From the NCBI GenBank assembly GCA_019022495.1, contig JAFEKR010000029.1, positions 789,891 through 853,890 of the forward strand: a DNA stretch of 64,000 bases, written 5' to 3'. The stretch's first letter is position 1. The number at the start of each line of letters is the position of its first letter. Below, in pieces: positions 9,841-22,795 of this stretch. The position numbers were made by a program, and so were the translations under genes. Source of the stretch: Epichloe hybrida. Taxonomy: Eukaryota > Ascomycota > Sordariomycetes > Hypocreales > Clavicipitaceae. The notes under the pieces are model-generated. The model was not told where the DNA came from. It made no database searches and saw only the letters and a program-made list of their open reading frames with translations.

Positions 9841-11587
9841 CCCATAATAATACTACTAATGATTACCTCAGCCATTCTCCACCTCAATAGCCTCGAGATA
9901 TGGGAGTACAAGTCGTCCAGTCACTATGGTTTCTCGCCTAATAGCACTGGTTAGACGGGCTCAATATCAGACTCCATGAGTCGGGATGAAGAGTATCTCA
10001 CTCATGGTTTGTTTCCGCAGTCATCTCTGGTCAGTCACTGGTCGACAATTAAAGTGTTGCAAGAAGATCGAAAGCATTCACATTTGGATCATCGCGGCAT
10101 TGCGGAGAACGGGTTGTCAACAAATTCGAGTCGGCAAGGGAAAGTGGAGAGTGGAGAGTGAAAGTGGAAAGTGGTGGAAAGTGGAAAGTGGAAAGTGCAG
10201 GCGTCACTTGTTGTTGGCAGGAAGTGGAAAGGGCCTTTGTCCAAACAGTGTTGAGATGGAGTGCGCACAGTTACTTGGCACTGGCTAACACCTCAACACC
10301 TCCTCACCTGCCTGGGGATGGGATGCCATCATGATCAAGGCCCAACACGAATGACGCGTCAAAGGTCACTTATGCATGAGCCATCGAAAACTACCTGCGT
10401 CCATTGTCGCCACAATTTCATCATTTGGAATTACCACAGACTACAGGCCATCCCTCAATCCAATTGGGCAACCAGGAGCTTGAACTTCCACCGTCGGCCA
10501 TTCGTCTCAGGACGCCGGGGCTTTGAAGTTTGCCTAGTTGCCCTAAACAAATCTCAAAGGCAATTCGAAAATTCTGCGCCTGACTGCTCGTCGTGGGGTC
10601 CCTCAACAGATTTGATGGGACAAACACGGCAAAGTGCGGCGGCATCCCTCCGACTACGAATGCGGCCTGGGCAGTTGCATTCCAGTCTCGCAACCGAAGT
10701 AGTGTGAACACGCAACTTGAACATCGGCTCTCTTCTCCCTTTATCGTTCAACAAGCAGGATACTACTGGCTGACTTGGATCTCAGCTATGCCAATTACCA
10801 GGAACAGGGCAATGCATGAAGATATGGCCATGTTTCCCACTAGGCCGAAGAGGAGAGTATAGTCATTCACGCAGACGCAATGCCTCTTTATAGGACTTAT
10901 CCTTTCGGGTGGTTCGACTGGAACAAGGACGCTCCTTGTTTTGGTATGACTTTCTAAAGTCCGTCTGGCCATCTCCTTAGGACGTTGTCCCTGAAGAATG
11001 AGACTCAGATGGCATCACCATTGGGTAGGCTAGGATCTATCAAGGTTCACCGGCTTTTCTCGAGTCGAATTGAAGCATACGAGAATGATGAGCACAACCG
11101 ACAAACTTTGGGATTCACGGCGGTTTTCCCCACTCGCATCATCAGATTTGTGGACATTACGAGCCATACTTTGTCTAAAGAAGCATCCCGTCATTCGGCA
11201 GTCATCTAGCGCCACGTAGCTGACAGCCGGTTGCAGAACATTTCTGTTGACAGACTTGCAACTCCGTCCTAAAAAGGCAATTTCCTCTTCCGGTGATGAC
11301 CTGGACTGGATCCACTGTTCTTCGGTGCCATCCTAGACATTGTCTCAGAGTATCGAACGTCCAAGTCTGCTGCAAGCAGAACTGGCTGGTTGAATACAAA
11401 GAAGCAGGATCATCCAGGATTTAGGACGAATCCATCTTTTTTCCACCAATCCAAGATACAAATATCAGTTCGACCGCCCTCCTGTTTAGGCGGTGTCAAC
11501 ATAAGCAGCGCGTGCAAGTCAACTCACTCCAACTTCATCGACCTTCGCTCAGCCCAAATCAATTGTCTATCAAAACCAACAGAAAAG
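9841..11587. other. Transition zone and upstream region of the wall-protein gene
   Basis: Composition becomes normal, but the short open frames (under 150 codons, overlapping on both strands) resemble nothing recognisable and show no splice structure. It contains a small GTGGAAA/GTGGAGA repeat at 10143-10199. The last 200 bp should hold the promoter and leader of the wall-protein gene that starts at 11588. Confidence 0.6.
10143..10199. repeat. GTGGAAA-type minisatellite
   Basis: Imperfect 7-base units (AGTGGAA/AGTGGAG) are repeated about eight times, just inside the GC-normal side of the isochore boundary. Confidence 0.7.
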
Positions 11588-12540
11588 ATGAGATTCACTC
11601 ATTTCTTAGCCATGGCCTCCCTGGCCGCCACTGGTATGGCCCAGTCATCCAGCACTGCTGCAGAGAGCTCCGCCGCCGAGAGTTCTGCTGCCCAGAGTTC
11701 TTCTGCTGCCAGCTCCGCCGCCGAGAGTTCTGCTGCCCAGAGTTCTGCCGCTTCCAGCTCTGCCGCTGCCAGCTCTGCCGCCGAGACTTCTTCCGCTGAG
11801 AATTCTGCTGCTGAGACTTCCGCCACTGAGACTTCCGCCACTGAGACTTCCGCCACTGAGACTTCCACCGCTGAGACTTCCGTCGCTGAGACTTCCGCTA
11901 TTGAGAGCTCTGCTACACCCGTCAGCAGCGGGCTCACGGAGACTGTCTTCACAACTGTCATCAGCACGGCTTTCACGACATACTGCCCTGTAAGTAATTA
12001 ACTGTGATTACAGAAGAAGAGGGGGAGGATATTCCGTTACGTTTTTCGGTGAATCTCCATATTTGATGAACAGAGTTGATAAGTTTTATTCAGGAACCCA
12101 CTTCTTTCTGTGTTGGCAGCGTCACCTACACCGTCACCGAGCCTACCACGTTGACCATCGCGGACTGTCCCTGCACCGTCACCCACAATCCCATGCCGAC
12201 CCCCGACAACAAGCCTGCTCCTCCTCCTGACAACATGCCTGCGCCTCCTCCTCCTGAAAACATGCCTGCGCCTCCTCCTGACAACATGCCTGCGCCTCCT
12301 GCTGACAACATGCCTGCTCCTCCTCCTGACAACACTCCTGCTCCTCCTCCTGACAACATGCCTGCTCCTCCTCCTGACAACAAGACCGCTCCTCCTGCAC
12401 CTCCTGCTGAGCAAACCGCCCCAGCCAGTGGTGGCAAGACTGAGCCCGCGAACCCTCCTGTCGTCACTGCCGCTGCCGACAAGGCGAACGCTGGTCTCGG
12501 TGCCTTGGCTATTGCTGGTCTCGCCGCCGTTCTCATCTAG
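11588..12540 (+). CDS. Ser/Ala-rich GPI-anchored cell wall protein
   Basis: Two exons, 11588-11989 and 12094-12540, encode 282 residues. The intron starts GTAAGT and ends CAG. The start gives a clear signal peptide (MRFTHFLAMASLAATGMA). It is followed by about 90 residues of AESSAAQSS and AETSATETS repeats suited to dense O-glycosylation. A Cys-containing segment spans the splice (TTYCP joined to EPTSFCVGSVTYTVTEPTTL), followed by DCPCTVTHN, a pattern of fungal wall proteins. Next are PAPPPDNM repeats and a hydrophobic tail ending GLGALAIAGLAAVLI that fits a GPI-anchor signal. It probably sits in the wall or plasma membrane as a structural or adhesive mannoprotein. The low-complexity repeats are likely to vary in copy number. 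The family is clear in type; the exact orthologue is unknown. Confidence 0.85.
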
Positions 12541-13388
12541 AGAGCTTCCTATGACATGGAAGGTTGCCAATAACTATTACTTACATCAAAAAATTGGAGT
12601 GTCCATTCAGTCGTTCTCAATAACTACGAGATGGATCATGTCAGGACAGCCACGTCTACGGGACCTAAGCCGTTGATGATGATGATGTTCTAGTTGAATT
12701 TCTTCCTCGCAGATATCTTGGGGTTCGGAATTGAGCGTTGTGGGGATTAATAAGTAGTCTTGGGTATCTAGTAAACAAAGGTAATACCGGGGCGATTAAA
12801 TCCCCGCGTATATGGACCAACTGTCATGTCATCCGTACACGTGCAAATTGGACAATGTGACGTGTAGTGAAAAGAGCTTCCGCACCAACCTTGATGATGA
12901 ACAGCTCATTCATCTTGACCATAGGCATCGACGCTGGATTTCAGTGACGCGGGGCACCAAGTCATGACGTACAGACAAGTGGCGACGCGACACGACACGT
13001 ATACCGTTCCTGAATGTTGTAGTCGGCCAAGGCTCCCCGGTGAGTAAAAGCCGACGTGTATGGATGATGCTCCATCGGCGCGCGCGTTTATAATCACCGT
13101 CGAAGAAAAGACCTACATTGAATCATTGTAAGTAGTGTCTGTTCAGCAACGATAGTCACGCCCTTCACATGAACCGCATCGCATCGCATCGCACCCAAGT
13201 CGGCGTCGTGTGGTGGCTAGTTTGACTCGCCCATCATAAGTATAGCTAGCTAGTCCAGTTGGCACGAGAACGCAAGAATGGATCCATTGCCAACCCTGCA
13301 GTGCCATCCGTTTTCCTTTCCTCTGCGTTCCCCATCATGGACTCATGTGCTCGTCTCCGAGACTACTCGATGTGGCCCAAATCCCATC
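12541..13388. other. Convergent intergenic region
   Basis: This separates the 3' ends of the wall-protein gene (+) and CDC23 (-). A short CGCAT repeat lies at about 13,178-13,195. No gene or RNA is recognisable; it presumably holds two 3' UTRs. Confidence 0.6.
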
Positions 13389-15802
13389 CTAGCTATCTGA
13401 GCCGAACATGCCGGCCGCCTCCATCCTGGACCTCACTTCCCTTGCCAGCGCCTTTGCCTCTTCCACCTCGACGCCATCCTGGCATAGTTCCATGGCTAAT
13501 CTGTTTGCAGTGGTGTAGTCTGATGTGCGCATGGCGAATCTCGCGAGCCACATGCGTGCTTTGCTCGTCGCCGCCGTCACGCCCGTTCCTTCTGCGGCTC
13601 CCGCCCCATCGCCGTGGGTCTTGTCCTCGACGCCTGGTTGATGGAAATCGTCCGATGCGGCTGGCGAGTCGCTATGGGTCATGGCGGATTCACCGAGGCC
13701 ATGGCTCGCGTCTGCTGCTGATGCTGATGCTGCTGCTGCTGCAGTGCCTTCTTCCTGCGCGACGCATAGCTCCATGTAGGCTTTTGCCTCTTCCTCTTCA
13801 CCAAGTTGGTCATACATGGCTGCGATTTGGAGCAGAATCTCGGGGTCCATGTGGCCGGTGGCACCTCGCGCGCCGAGGACATCGCCGCCGCCGCCGAAAC
13901 TGCTTCCTACGTCGTAGTAGGCATCGGCTAGGAGGGCCCGTTTCAGGGCTTTGATGCCGTCGCGTTCGCAGCCCATTTTCTGAAGGCACGAGCCGACGGC
14001 CATCCACATTTTACCGTCCCACGGTCGCAGACCGGCGGCCTTTTTGTAGTACCAGAGGGAGTAGGTGTGCATTTCTAGCATTTCATATGTCTGGCCGAGA
14101 CCGTACCAAGCACGATAGTCACGACGGTTGACGTCGACGGCGCGGCGGTACGATTCAATGGCCGCGTGGGTGTTTTTCAGCTCGACATACTCGTGGCCCA
14201 TGAGCGTCCAGGCGGATAGGCATGAGCGATCTAATGTCAGTGCTCGTCTAAAGTACTGGACGGCCTTTTCGTGCATGGATAGTAGGGAGTAGTAGTTCCC
14301 AATGACGACGCACGACTCTGGGCGGAACTTGTCGACACTGGAGCAGAGGTGAGCTACAAAGGCCAGCTTCGGGCGCATGTTTAGCACGTAGAGTATGTTG
14401 GAGTAGTGATCTAGCGAGTCCAGGCGGTGCGGGTGCAGCGATAACAGGCGGCTGAAATGTTGCTCGGCTGCCATGAGGTCTTTGGCGTGGTATGCGAGCA
14501 GTGCGTTGCAGGTTAGGAGGAACGATGAGGTTGGGAAGATGGACAGGAGCTGCTCAAGAGAGTTGGCCAGATTCGGCGTCTGCTGGTACAGTTCGAGGGA
14601 AGTGTGAAGATGGAACATGAACGACACAATGTTCTGAGGACAGTGTCGGGCGATTTGATTGAGCTGGTTGGCAAGCCGAGCCAAGCCATTGCCACGAAAT
14701 TAGTACATGTGCTTTTTTTATATCGTGCGCGTGTGCCGGGACTTCGCGAGTTTAAAAACAATACCTCTTCGACCCTCGAAATCAAGGATGTCATTTCCAG
14801 CCAGCAGCCCCAGTTCATAGGGTATTTGTGCACGCTTCGGATCAAGTAGCCCATGGCCTGCGCGTCGTTCTTCTCCTTTGCCATGACCATTCCGTATCTA
14901 TATGGCAGCGTCCCCCCCCCTCCCCAACCATGGTCAGCACTCTCTACCATTGAGCTAATGAGGGCGATTCACTTCTCATGACATGAGCCACTGAAATTAG
15001 AATCAGTCCGCAAACTCACAAGTATTCCAGCCATCCCTGGCTTCCCAAAACCTCCTCATCCGCCGTCGTTCTCTCCTTGAACCAAGCGGCCAAGAATCTG
15101 CCAACCACAAGAAGCTGCTTGTTCGCAACAGTCCCTAAATCCTGAGGGCCCATGACCATTTCCGACTCCTCATTCTTGCGCTTCTCACCAGACATGAATT
15201 TTGCATAGAGCGCTAGAAACAAGCTCTTCTGGCTCAGTTTTGGCAACGGTACTGCCGCCGCCACACCAGCGTCCAACAGCCTCTCTCCCTCGGTAGCTTT
15301 CGCCTTGCCCTTTGCCTTTGCCCGCTGCGAAGGTGTCGATGATGGCGTCGCGGCTTCAGAATGCGATGCTAACACGGACGATAAGAGATAGTCGGGGAGG
15401 AAGACGGCAGCACATCGATCGAATTCTTTACAGTCGAAAAGGGACTTGGCAAGTAGGTATTTGCTCATTTCCCTGGCTTCGAGAGCTGCCTCTTCTGGGT
15501 CGGCATTGGGCGTGAATATGGGACATGTGCGCCTCGTGGAATTTGCGGAAGTGGACTCGTCCTCCTCATTATCGGTCGGCTCGGGGAGGGCGTTGAGGAG
15601 TTCGGCGGCCCTGGACGAAGGTGAACAAAACGCTGTTGATGCACATTTTCTTGCCTGTAAAAACGCTTGGGGAAGGGGGGGGGGGGGGGTTGTGGAAGAA
15701 TTACCATTTCGCTGATGAATAGAGGCATCGTTCCGACGTCTTGATGACAGCATCCTGGAGAGCATCTCGCAGGTGCGAAACCTCTCGCGCGCTTAACGCC
15801 AT
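13389..15802 (-). CDS. CDC23: Anaphase-promoting complex subunit 8 (Cdc23), TPR protein
   Basis: Four exons, 15802-15705, 15610-15020, 14897-14765 and 14663-13389, encode 698 residues. All junctions restore the frame. The start gives MALSAREVSHLRDALQDAV, and the first splice joins SSAKW to AAELLNALPEP, the expected Apc8 N-terminal domain. Exon 4 carries tandem TPR repeats, including HPHRLDSLDHYSNILYV, KFRPESCVVIGNYYSL, AVQYFRRALTLDRSCLSAW and YRAWYGLGQTYEMLEM, which are diagnostic for Cdc23/APC8. The protein is a scaffold subunit of the APC/C ubiquitin ligase in the nucleus, driving anaphase and mitotic exit. Residues between about 480 and 600 are low complexity and may be an insertion. Intron 1 contains a 14-bp G run on the plus strand (15676-15689). 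Confidence 0.93.
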
Positions 15803-16487
15803 GCCCGACGGGATATCAGCGTCGAGTCGAGCTGCCTGCCAGGGAGGGATTTTGTCGCGTCACCATATCAGATAGGCAATCGTGCAGGCTTCCGGACCTG
15901 GGCGGAGATGTTGGCAAGAAGTATTGCGTCGCTCGTAGAAGCTGGGAGAGGGGGAAAGCGCTATCGCGTTCCAGCCAGCACGAAGCTTCTCGTCTCAGCT
16001 TGGGAGGTCTATACCGTTTTTTTACTGTAGATACACTGTGTACGCACTGTATTCATGAGATCAGTTCATCAGCTTGTCAGTGGTCACTTATGCGAAACCA
16101 GACCTCGACTACTACAGAAACGAACGTCACATAACATGATCAAATCAGGCCTTTCTAGTCGTAGCATAATTCATTGCAAACATTATGAAGCACCCGTCAT
16201 AGATATATAGTTAGTTGAGTGCCCTCCCGGCCCATCGTCAGTCAAATGAACGCCATCCCGAGCCAATCCAGCTAAAAATTCATCCTGCTTTTCCTCCAGT
16301 TTCCAAAGTGTGCCACCTGGGAATCGGGTATCTCCAAGTTAGAGCACAAACACTCCTCGCGTTGTCCTTAACGCCGACTCTTCGCCGTCGCTGTCCTTTG
16401 CCTCGTCCTGTCCTTTCCTGTCTTATACGCCTCACTCGATACATTACAGTGTCATATCATCTATATGACCATGACTAGATTAGTAGT
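15803..16487. other. Upstream region of CDC23, downstream of the RA-PH gene
   Basis: This should hold the CDC23 promoter on its left side and the 3' UTR of the RA-PH gene on its right. Short open frames here match nothing recognisable. Confidence 0.6.
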
Positions 16488-18902
16488 TCATCGTGCCCTG
16501 TTCACTAGAGGTTCAGGGGGGCTTCTCGACGGCGGCCGAGAAGGCGCCTCGGCAAGATGCGGGCGACGCATAGGCATTGGCGGTACAGGGTGATGCTTGT
16601 GAGCATCAAAGGGGAAATTCCGTCTCTGCGAAGCACTGGATTTGCTTCGTTGGCGCTGAGGGCCTTTGCCTGGAGGAGGAGGAGGATACTGAGTCGGCGG
16701 TGGAGAAGCCGCGCCAGCAAGCCCGCCACCGCTGTTAGAAGGCGACAGGCCATGGCGACCAGAGTTTCGTCTCACAGCGGCGTCCCGAGAGTCTCTTGTT
16801 GCACCTCCCATTGCGAGGTTGATGAGCGGTTGGCCCGGCGCTTGTCTCACGCCTGGATTGTGGAAGCGGGGCGGCTCGGGGAAGTCCTTTGTGAAATTCA
16901 GCAGCGGAGTGGGATGTCTGTCACGACGAGGCACGCCACTCGCGATGGCGGCGGCGGTGGTGGTGGTGGAGGAGGAGGATGTGGGCGTGTCGGCAGTCAT
17001 TGGTCTCCGTTGTTGCTGCTGCATGTATCGAATACGAGCTGAGTGCTCCGCAGCAGAGGGGAACCACGATTTCGGGCCATCTTTCTTCTCTTCCTGCTCA
17101 GCGTGCTCAGCGTGCTCAGCGTGCTTCTTCTTCGAGGTTCCGGATGAATCTAATGAAGACTGAGTTATGCCTCCGTTGAGCAGTGACGGTGTTTCGGTGA
17201 AAGGCCCGTCGACGAGTCTGGACGAGGAGCATAGTTTGGCGCCCGTTGTGGAAAGTGTCGCTTCAGTTTGTTTGCGTTTCTCATACGTGTCACCAAGAAG
17301 GCCGCCAACAGAGAACTCGGGCTCCTCCTCGCTGACGGTCTTGGGGATCTCTGGGGCGGCTGCAGCGTGCTTCACTCTCACGGAGCCTTTGGATCGAATG
17401 GGAAGCAACTTTTGCGTGGCTGTCTTTTCAATGATGATTTTGCTCATGCGGAACCCGTTGACATCCATGAGAGGCTCATCCGCGGCTTCAGCAGCACGGT
17501 CCGAGACCTTGGTACCCGCGCCATGGCCGTTCCTGGCGGTGCTGTTCTTGGGACTTGGGCTGTTATGCTTATTGCCAGCAGCATCGAGCACTTGCTGTGG
17601 CGATTTTTCCTTCTTGTCCAGAACGATCATTCGGTTGACCATGTACCAACTTCGCCAGCCGTGCACCTTTTCATAGAAGAAAGCAGCTTGCTGGGCATCC
17701 TCCGTGGAGAAGAAGTGGACGAAATTCTCTCCATTGGGGAACACGACTGTCTTTTGCTGACTCTTGATGGCATAGCAGAATCTTTTCGGGGGTCTGAGAT
17801 TGCGACGCATCTCGCTCTCCTTGGGAGCATAGATGTCGAAATCTGTCAGATGGCAAAGAACGGAACTTTCCTTGTCAGATGGTTGTGCGTTGTCCGACTT
17901 GGCAGCATACATTTGGCCATTGTCCAGGAGCGTCAACCATCGCTTATTCCATTTGCCAGGTTTGGACGAGTGGTACATTTGTACGCAGAAGCCACTGGGC
18001 GGCTCTTCGGTGCGGGGGACGGACTCGATCTCGAGGTCATGGTCGCTCTGGGTAGTGTCGCACGACATGACGAGCAAGGAATTTTGCTGATCGCGGTCCC
18101 AGGAGTTCATCACGTCACGGATTCGTTCATATCGACGCAGGCGACGCTCCAAGCCGAGAACAAAGTAGCATTCAACAATGACACAAGTTGCCGGCGTCAG
18201 GTGATGCCTTGTCGTGTCGGCCGCGGCTGTGAGGATGTCCATTGGCGAAGTGTCTGCTGTAACTGGCAGGTTGATTGTCGATGAGAAACATCGTACAATG
18301 ACTCGCTATAGTGAGAAGAGGAGAGAGAGGGTCTGTCAGCCTTTTTTTCTTTCTTTTTCTTTCCTTCCTTCGTTGCCATGAGCGGACAAGTCCCTCCACG
18401 TTGCAAGAAAGGGCCAGCATCGATCTACTTACTCGTTCTCCGCCATTGATTGCAGATATAGGCGCATCCGTCTGAGGCACAATGCCCTTGCCGCCAGGTT
18501 CAATGAAGGCCATTTTGGCAGATGGAGTCGAGGGCGTCAGTGGTTCCTCCAAGCTGCTATCACGACTGTAGTGGCTGAGAGTTGGTGAAAAAATGGCAGA
18601 CGCAACGGTGCTCGGGGTGCTGGGCTGGCTGCTTGTCGCAGTCAACCGCTTACTTCTCGAGAAAAACGAAAGTTTCTCGAGAATCTGGCGTTTTGGCTTG
18701 GGAGGTGTGACAAGCTGGGCCTGGAGTCGCGCAAAGTCAAGCTTCTTTTGCTCGGCGAGAATTCGATCGGTTTCGGCCTCAAGGCGCGCGACCTCTGCTG
18801 CAAATTGCTCTCCGGCGCACTTGCGCATCCCGGGACTTTGTTGTTGAATTGAATGCGACTGTTTTTCTGAGATGATGAGTCGTGGCTCCCTTGCGAGCTC
18901 CG

Positions 18903-18933
<31 letters not shown>

Positions 18934-19647
18934 CTCAGGGTTGAGTCCAGATTCGCCCTTGGCATGGACTTTATTCTCTGCGTTAATCTTCTGGCTGGAG
19001 GCGAGCGAGTCCAGAAGCACGTCTTGTTGTTGTGTTGGGGATCTGTGGCTTCCCTGTCCCTGCCCGCGGTGGGGTTTGTGTGTCATTGACGGGCCCGCTG
19101 CGGCGGCGGCGGCAGCAGCAGCAGCAGCAGGGCCAGGGTCAGGACCAGCAGCCCTGTTCTTAGCCCCTCGACAGTTGGTGGCGTCGGCCCTACTAACCGA
19201 CCTGCTGATGCCAGACAGCGATTTCCACGGCGGGTGCTCGGGATGGAAAATCGGAGATTTCAAGTTCTCCAAGATCTTAAGTTTCGATTGAGCCGCAACG
19301 TTGATCGGCTTAGGACACAACACCTCTGTGCGCCTGGGAAGAGGCGGCACCGGCGGCACAGGTGGCACCGGCGGCGTGGCAACAGACCCCCCGTGCTGCC
19401 TCAGGGCATGGCGGAAGCTCGACACACTCTTGGACCGCGACGGCGGTGACCCGGAGCTGCTTTGCGTAGGGCCAGCTGAGGAACAGTGGTCCCGAGCACT
19501 GCGGCCGCCATCTCGGAAGATGTCGAAGTCCCTCGGCGATGACACGCTCTTTCCGCGAAGTGTGCGATAGCGAGAGAAGCTGTGTGGAGGTGGAGGGGGG
19601 ACTGCGTCGATCGGGCCAAATGCCCTTGCCATGGCATCGTGGGCCAT
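16488..19647 (-). CDS. Ras-association plus PH domain protein
   Basis: Two exons, 19647-18433 and 18305-16488, encode 1010 residues. The GTAAGT donor and TATAG acceptor join SAINGGER to RVIVRCFSSTINLPV. The first 400 residues are Pro/Ser-rich and disordered, with an Ala run and an EPEPEPEP run. Residues about 400-485 resemble a Ras-association fold (TINLPVTADTSPMDILTAAA). Residues about 510-630 form a PH domain (SKPGKWNKRWLTLLDNGQM to FFYEKVHGWRSWYMVN). The C-terminal 370 residues are again disordered. RA-PH tandems link small GTPases and phosphoinositides to the cortex, as in the MRL/Grb7 group, so a role in polarity or cortical signalling is likely but inferred. The upstream frame is open a little beyond the chosen Met; MAHDAMARAFGP was taken as the first in-frame ATG with a fitting context. 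Confidence 0.8.
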
Positions 19648-21472
19648 CTTCTTTGGTTGAATTGAGCTCCTGTAAGTGACGTTACGTCCGATGCAATCCC
19701 TGCGTGGACTGGATAGTTTCGATCGGAAGGCGATCCGCCCGGCCCAATCAATGAGGCTGAACCTCGAATAGCAAACTCGTCGTGTGTAAATGTATTGAAA
19801 ATTGCCGCCAAGATGGACGTGTTTGCAATGAGTTGTGATCCTCGGTATCAATAACCATATATGTCCAACAGTACAAGGTCCTTTCCAGGAGCCTGGAACA
19901 AATAAAATGAAATAGAATAAGAAGCGAGCGTGGTAATGTCGACAGGGTAGCGAGCGAAGAGTCAAATTACATGACGAGTTCCTGATACAATTAACACGTT
20001 CCCAGTAAAAGAGCGTGTGAGGTCGTGAGTGGCGAGAACAAAACAGCCAATACTGCCTAGTTTAGAGTTGAACAAACGACATCATGCATGAGAAGTGGAT
20101 GAGGCAGGAAGATGGTTGAGCATCCGGAAGCAAAGAGGATATGTGATGGGAGACGGGGGAGGGGGACAGAGATTGCATTCGCGAGGACGAGATCTTGAGA
20201 AGAAACAATGTGATGAGATGCTATGCCTCCCAATCTGGACATGATGGTATTTTGCGTGTCGAGTACTGGGACATGCCATTGTTGATGCATGGAGTGTCTT
20301 TCCTCTGTTCAATGTCATCGCGCCAGTCATGCTCAATGTTTTTTTTTTTCGAACGTGATGGTAACAATGTGCATGCATCGCCGAGCACTGCAATACGTTT
20401 CCTTCGCCTTGCATGCCTTGACGCGTCGTTCTGCTTTGTGTGTCTCATCTGCTCGTGTTTGGAGGTTTCATTCCAGCACACAGTCTTTGGCCAGACTCTG
20501 CATGTCTCAGCGCCCAAAACTGCCCAATCTCCGTCACGGATTCCACTTCGTGTCGCGTTCTCGAAAAGAAAAGAACAGAAGGGAAAATCATTAGGCAATG
20601 CCGGGGTGTCGCTCAAACCCTCACCGATGTCATTCGGGCTGATCAATCGTGGGCAAGCACCTGATACGCGGGGACCGCGTTGTTAGCTGTTTTCGTATTC
20701 TATGAGCCACAACCGGGTCTTCGAGCAACTCGGTCTCACGCCGATGAAACACCGCATTCTCATGTGTCGTTTGCGCTTGCTTCCAAGCAAGTCTGTATGC
20801 AGCCAGGGCTCCCTGAAAGTGCAATGCCAGCAGATTGAGATCCGACCGATAATCTCGATTAGCAATACGACATCGTTACTCCATAACGAGCTGCCTTGCA
20901 TCACCATGAGATGAATTAACCCACGACAGCCACCGAGACCGCCGATTGACAGAGTTGCATGCCGTCGCCATGGCGAACGCAAGGTAATCCGATCAGTTCA
21001 CGGGAACGGCGATCGGTCAGAGATAACATCGAAGTGAAGAGGGATAATCTGCCGCGATTGACGCGATTGCTTCGTTGAATTGTCCTTTTTCCTTGTCTTT
21101 TCTTTACGTTGCGTGAACGTGCGAATGCTGTCCTTTCTTTCTGCACAATTACTCGTTCCTGACAGCTTCCCAACTGAATAAAAAGCACATGCTGTCAAGC
21201 TTCGCTATGAATGGCGTGCGAGTGTATTTCCCCAACTTCCCAAGTATGATGGTGGTGCGCTCGATCTCTGCTTCTTGCTTCTTTTGAAAAGCGGCGCTGG
21301 TCCCGGCCCCCATCTTGAGTCTGCAAGGGAGAAAGTCATATTTCGGTACAAAGCACGGAGGCACTTCAGAAAAATTCTACGCGTTTCCCCATCTGCCCAT
21401 AATAGTGTAAATCAGGCCCATGTTCACCTGGAATTTGACCGAGACAGAGTTCTCATTTTCGCTCTTTTTAAC
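19648..21472. other. 1.8-kb gene-free region
   Basis: This should hold the promoter of the RA-PH gene on its left side and the 3' UTR of the reductase gene on its right. Many overlapping open frames under 165 codons occur on both strands, none with recognisable sequence or splice support. I see no tRNA. It is unusually long for this gene density, so a non-coding RNA cannot be excluded. Confidence 0.5.
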
Positions 21473-22795
21473 CTATTGGCTGAAAGCCCGCACCTCTCGG
21501 CGCCACCAATCAGTAAAATCGGAGGTGGAAACGTCAATACCAAGCTTCCTGAGTGCAGAGTTGCTAAGATGGCAGTCGTATGGCCTCTGCACCGTGGCGT
21601 TGGGATCATTGCCCTGAGTATTCGCCTCGATTTTGGCAACATCTAACCCCATAATCTTTCCAAATAACTGGCAGATTTCATACTTGGTCATCTTGTCTTC
21701 ACTTGAGAACTGCAGAATCCAGGGGAGTTCTTTGCGGTCACTTGCTGCATCTGCGTCAAGATATTTGGCCGCGACGTCTGGTTAGCCGTGGAGTTAGTGA
21801 ATTATTCTTCACATGGAATCGAGGGATGGCTTTTTGGCGCGAGGCTTGAAGAAAAGACCAGACCGTACTAGCCTCGACTTCGAGGGACCGACCCCGACGC
21901 GTTATCAAAACATTAAAAATCCTAGGGAATGAATGCCATTGTTCACGCTTGCATGTGGAATTTACCTCGACAAACGCGACCAACGTCCTCGGTGTTGGTA
22001 GGGTAGCGAATGGCCCAGTGGTCCATCTTAATCTCTGTGCCCTCGGTCTGAGCCTTCCAGACCGAATCCATCAATACGTTGACGGCGCTCTCGGCAGGTG
22101 TTTCTGCATGCCCATACAAAACAGGAACTCGCAGAACGACTGCCGATCCGACTTTGCCTAGCTTCTTGGCGACATCTAGGACGGCAATTTCTCCATCAAG
22201 TTTCGTCTGGCCGTATAAATTGGTGGGTCTGGGCTCTGCATCAGCTTCATACGGTGCATCCCCAGGCGTGCCTGAGAACACGTAATCCGTGGAGATATAA
22301 ATGAGGAGAGCATCCCTCGAGAGTGCCAATTGTGCAAGTCGCTGGCTTGCTGCGATATTCAAGTCTCGCGCAGCATATGGGTCTTTGTCCACTTTGTCAG
22401 GGAATCTTTGGGCCGCCGCTAAAACAGTGATCAGACACAGCACATGTTCATGTTCATGTTCATGTTCGGCAGGGGTTTGCCGGTGCCAGAAACAACGTAC
22501 AATGGACAATGACCTGAGGTCTGCATTTCGGGTGCACAAGCGTCACATTAGTGTCAAGATCAACGCAATGCTTATAATGTCGGGGAGCGTACCGTGTCTC
22601 GTCCAGAATCTTATTGAGCTCCGTGACGTCCTCGTTTTCGAGATTCAGCTTCAGCACATCGACGCCGTCAGCTCGGGAATGACCTGTGCCCTTGACAGTC
22701 CAGCCTGGACTTTGACGAAAGGCAGCAGTGATCTCCCGACCAAGCAGGCCCGTGGCACCCGTGACCAGCGCTGTCCGTTTGGGAATCGGTGCCAT
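21473..22795 (-). CDS. MAT2B/RmlD-like NAD(P)-dependent reductase
   Basis: Four exons, 22795-22593, 22520-22501 (only 20 nt), 22418-21966 and 21777-21473, encode 326 residues. All phases agree. The N-terminus has the Rossmann motif LVTGATGLLG. The active-site region has YISTDYVFSG followed by PTNLYGQTKLDGE with the YxxxK pair of extended SDR enzymes. The C-terminus (FTDWWRREVRAF) matches the RmlD/MAT2B family. Members are dTDP-4-dehydrorhamnose reductase homologues; in eukaryotes the group includes the regulatory beta subunit of methionine adenosyltransferase. A role in S-adenosylmethionine supply is therefore plausible but inferred. Length (about 330) is normal. The 20-nt exon 2 is supported by phase and by joining DETR-PQVIVH to SAAQRFPDKV. 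Confidence 0.88.

Noticed and set aside
9976..11209. Several open frames of 60-150 codons on both strands.
   Set aside because: They overlap each other antiparallel, have no recognisable sequence and no splice sites that extend them.
19948..21364. Multiple open frames in the 1.8-kb gap that might be a small gene.
   Set aside because: None exceeds about 165 codons, none has family resemblance, and both strands are equally open.
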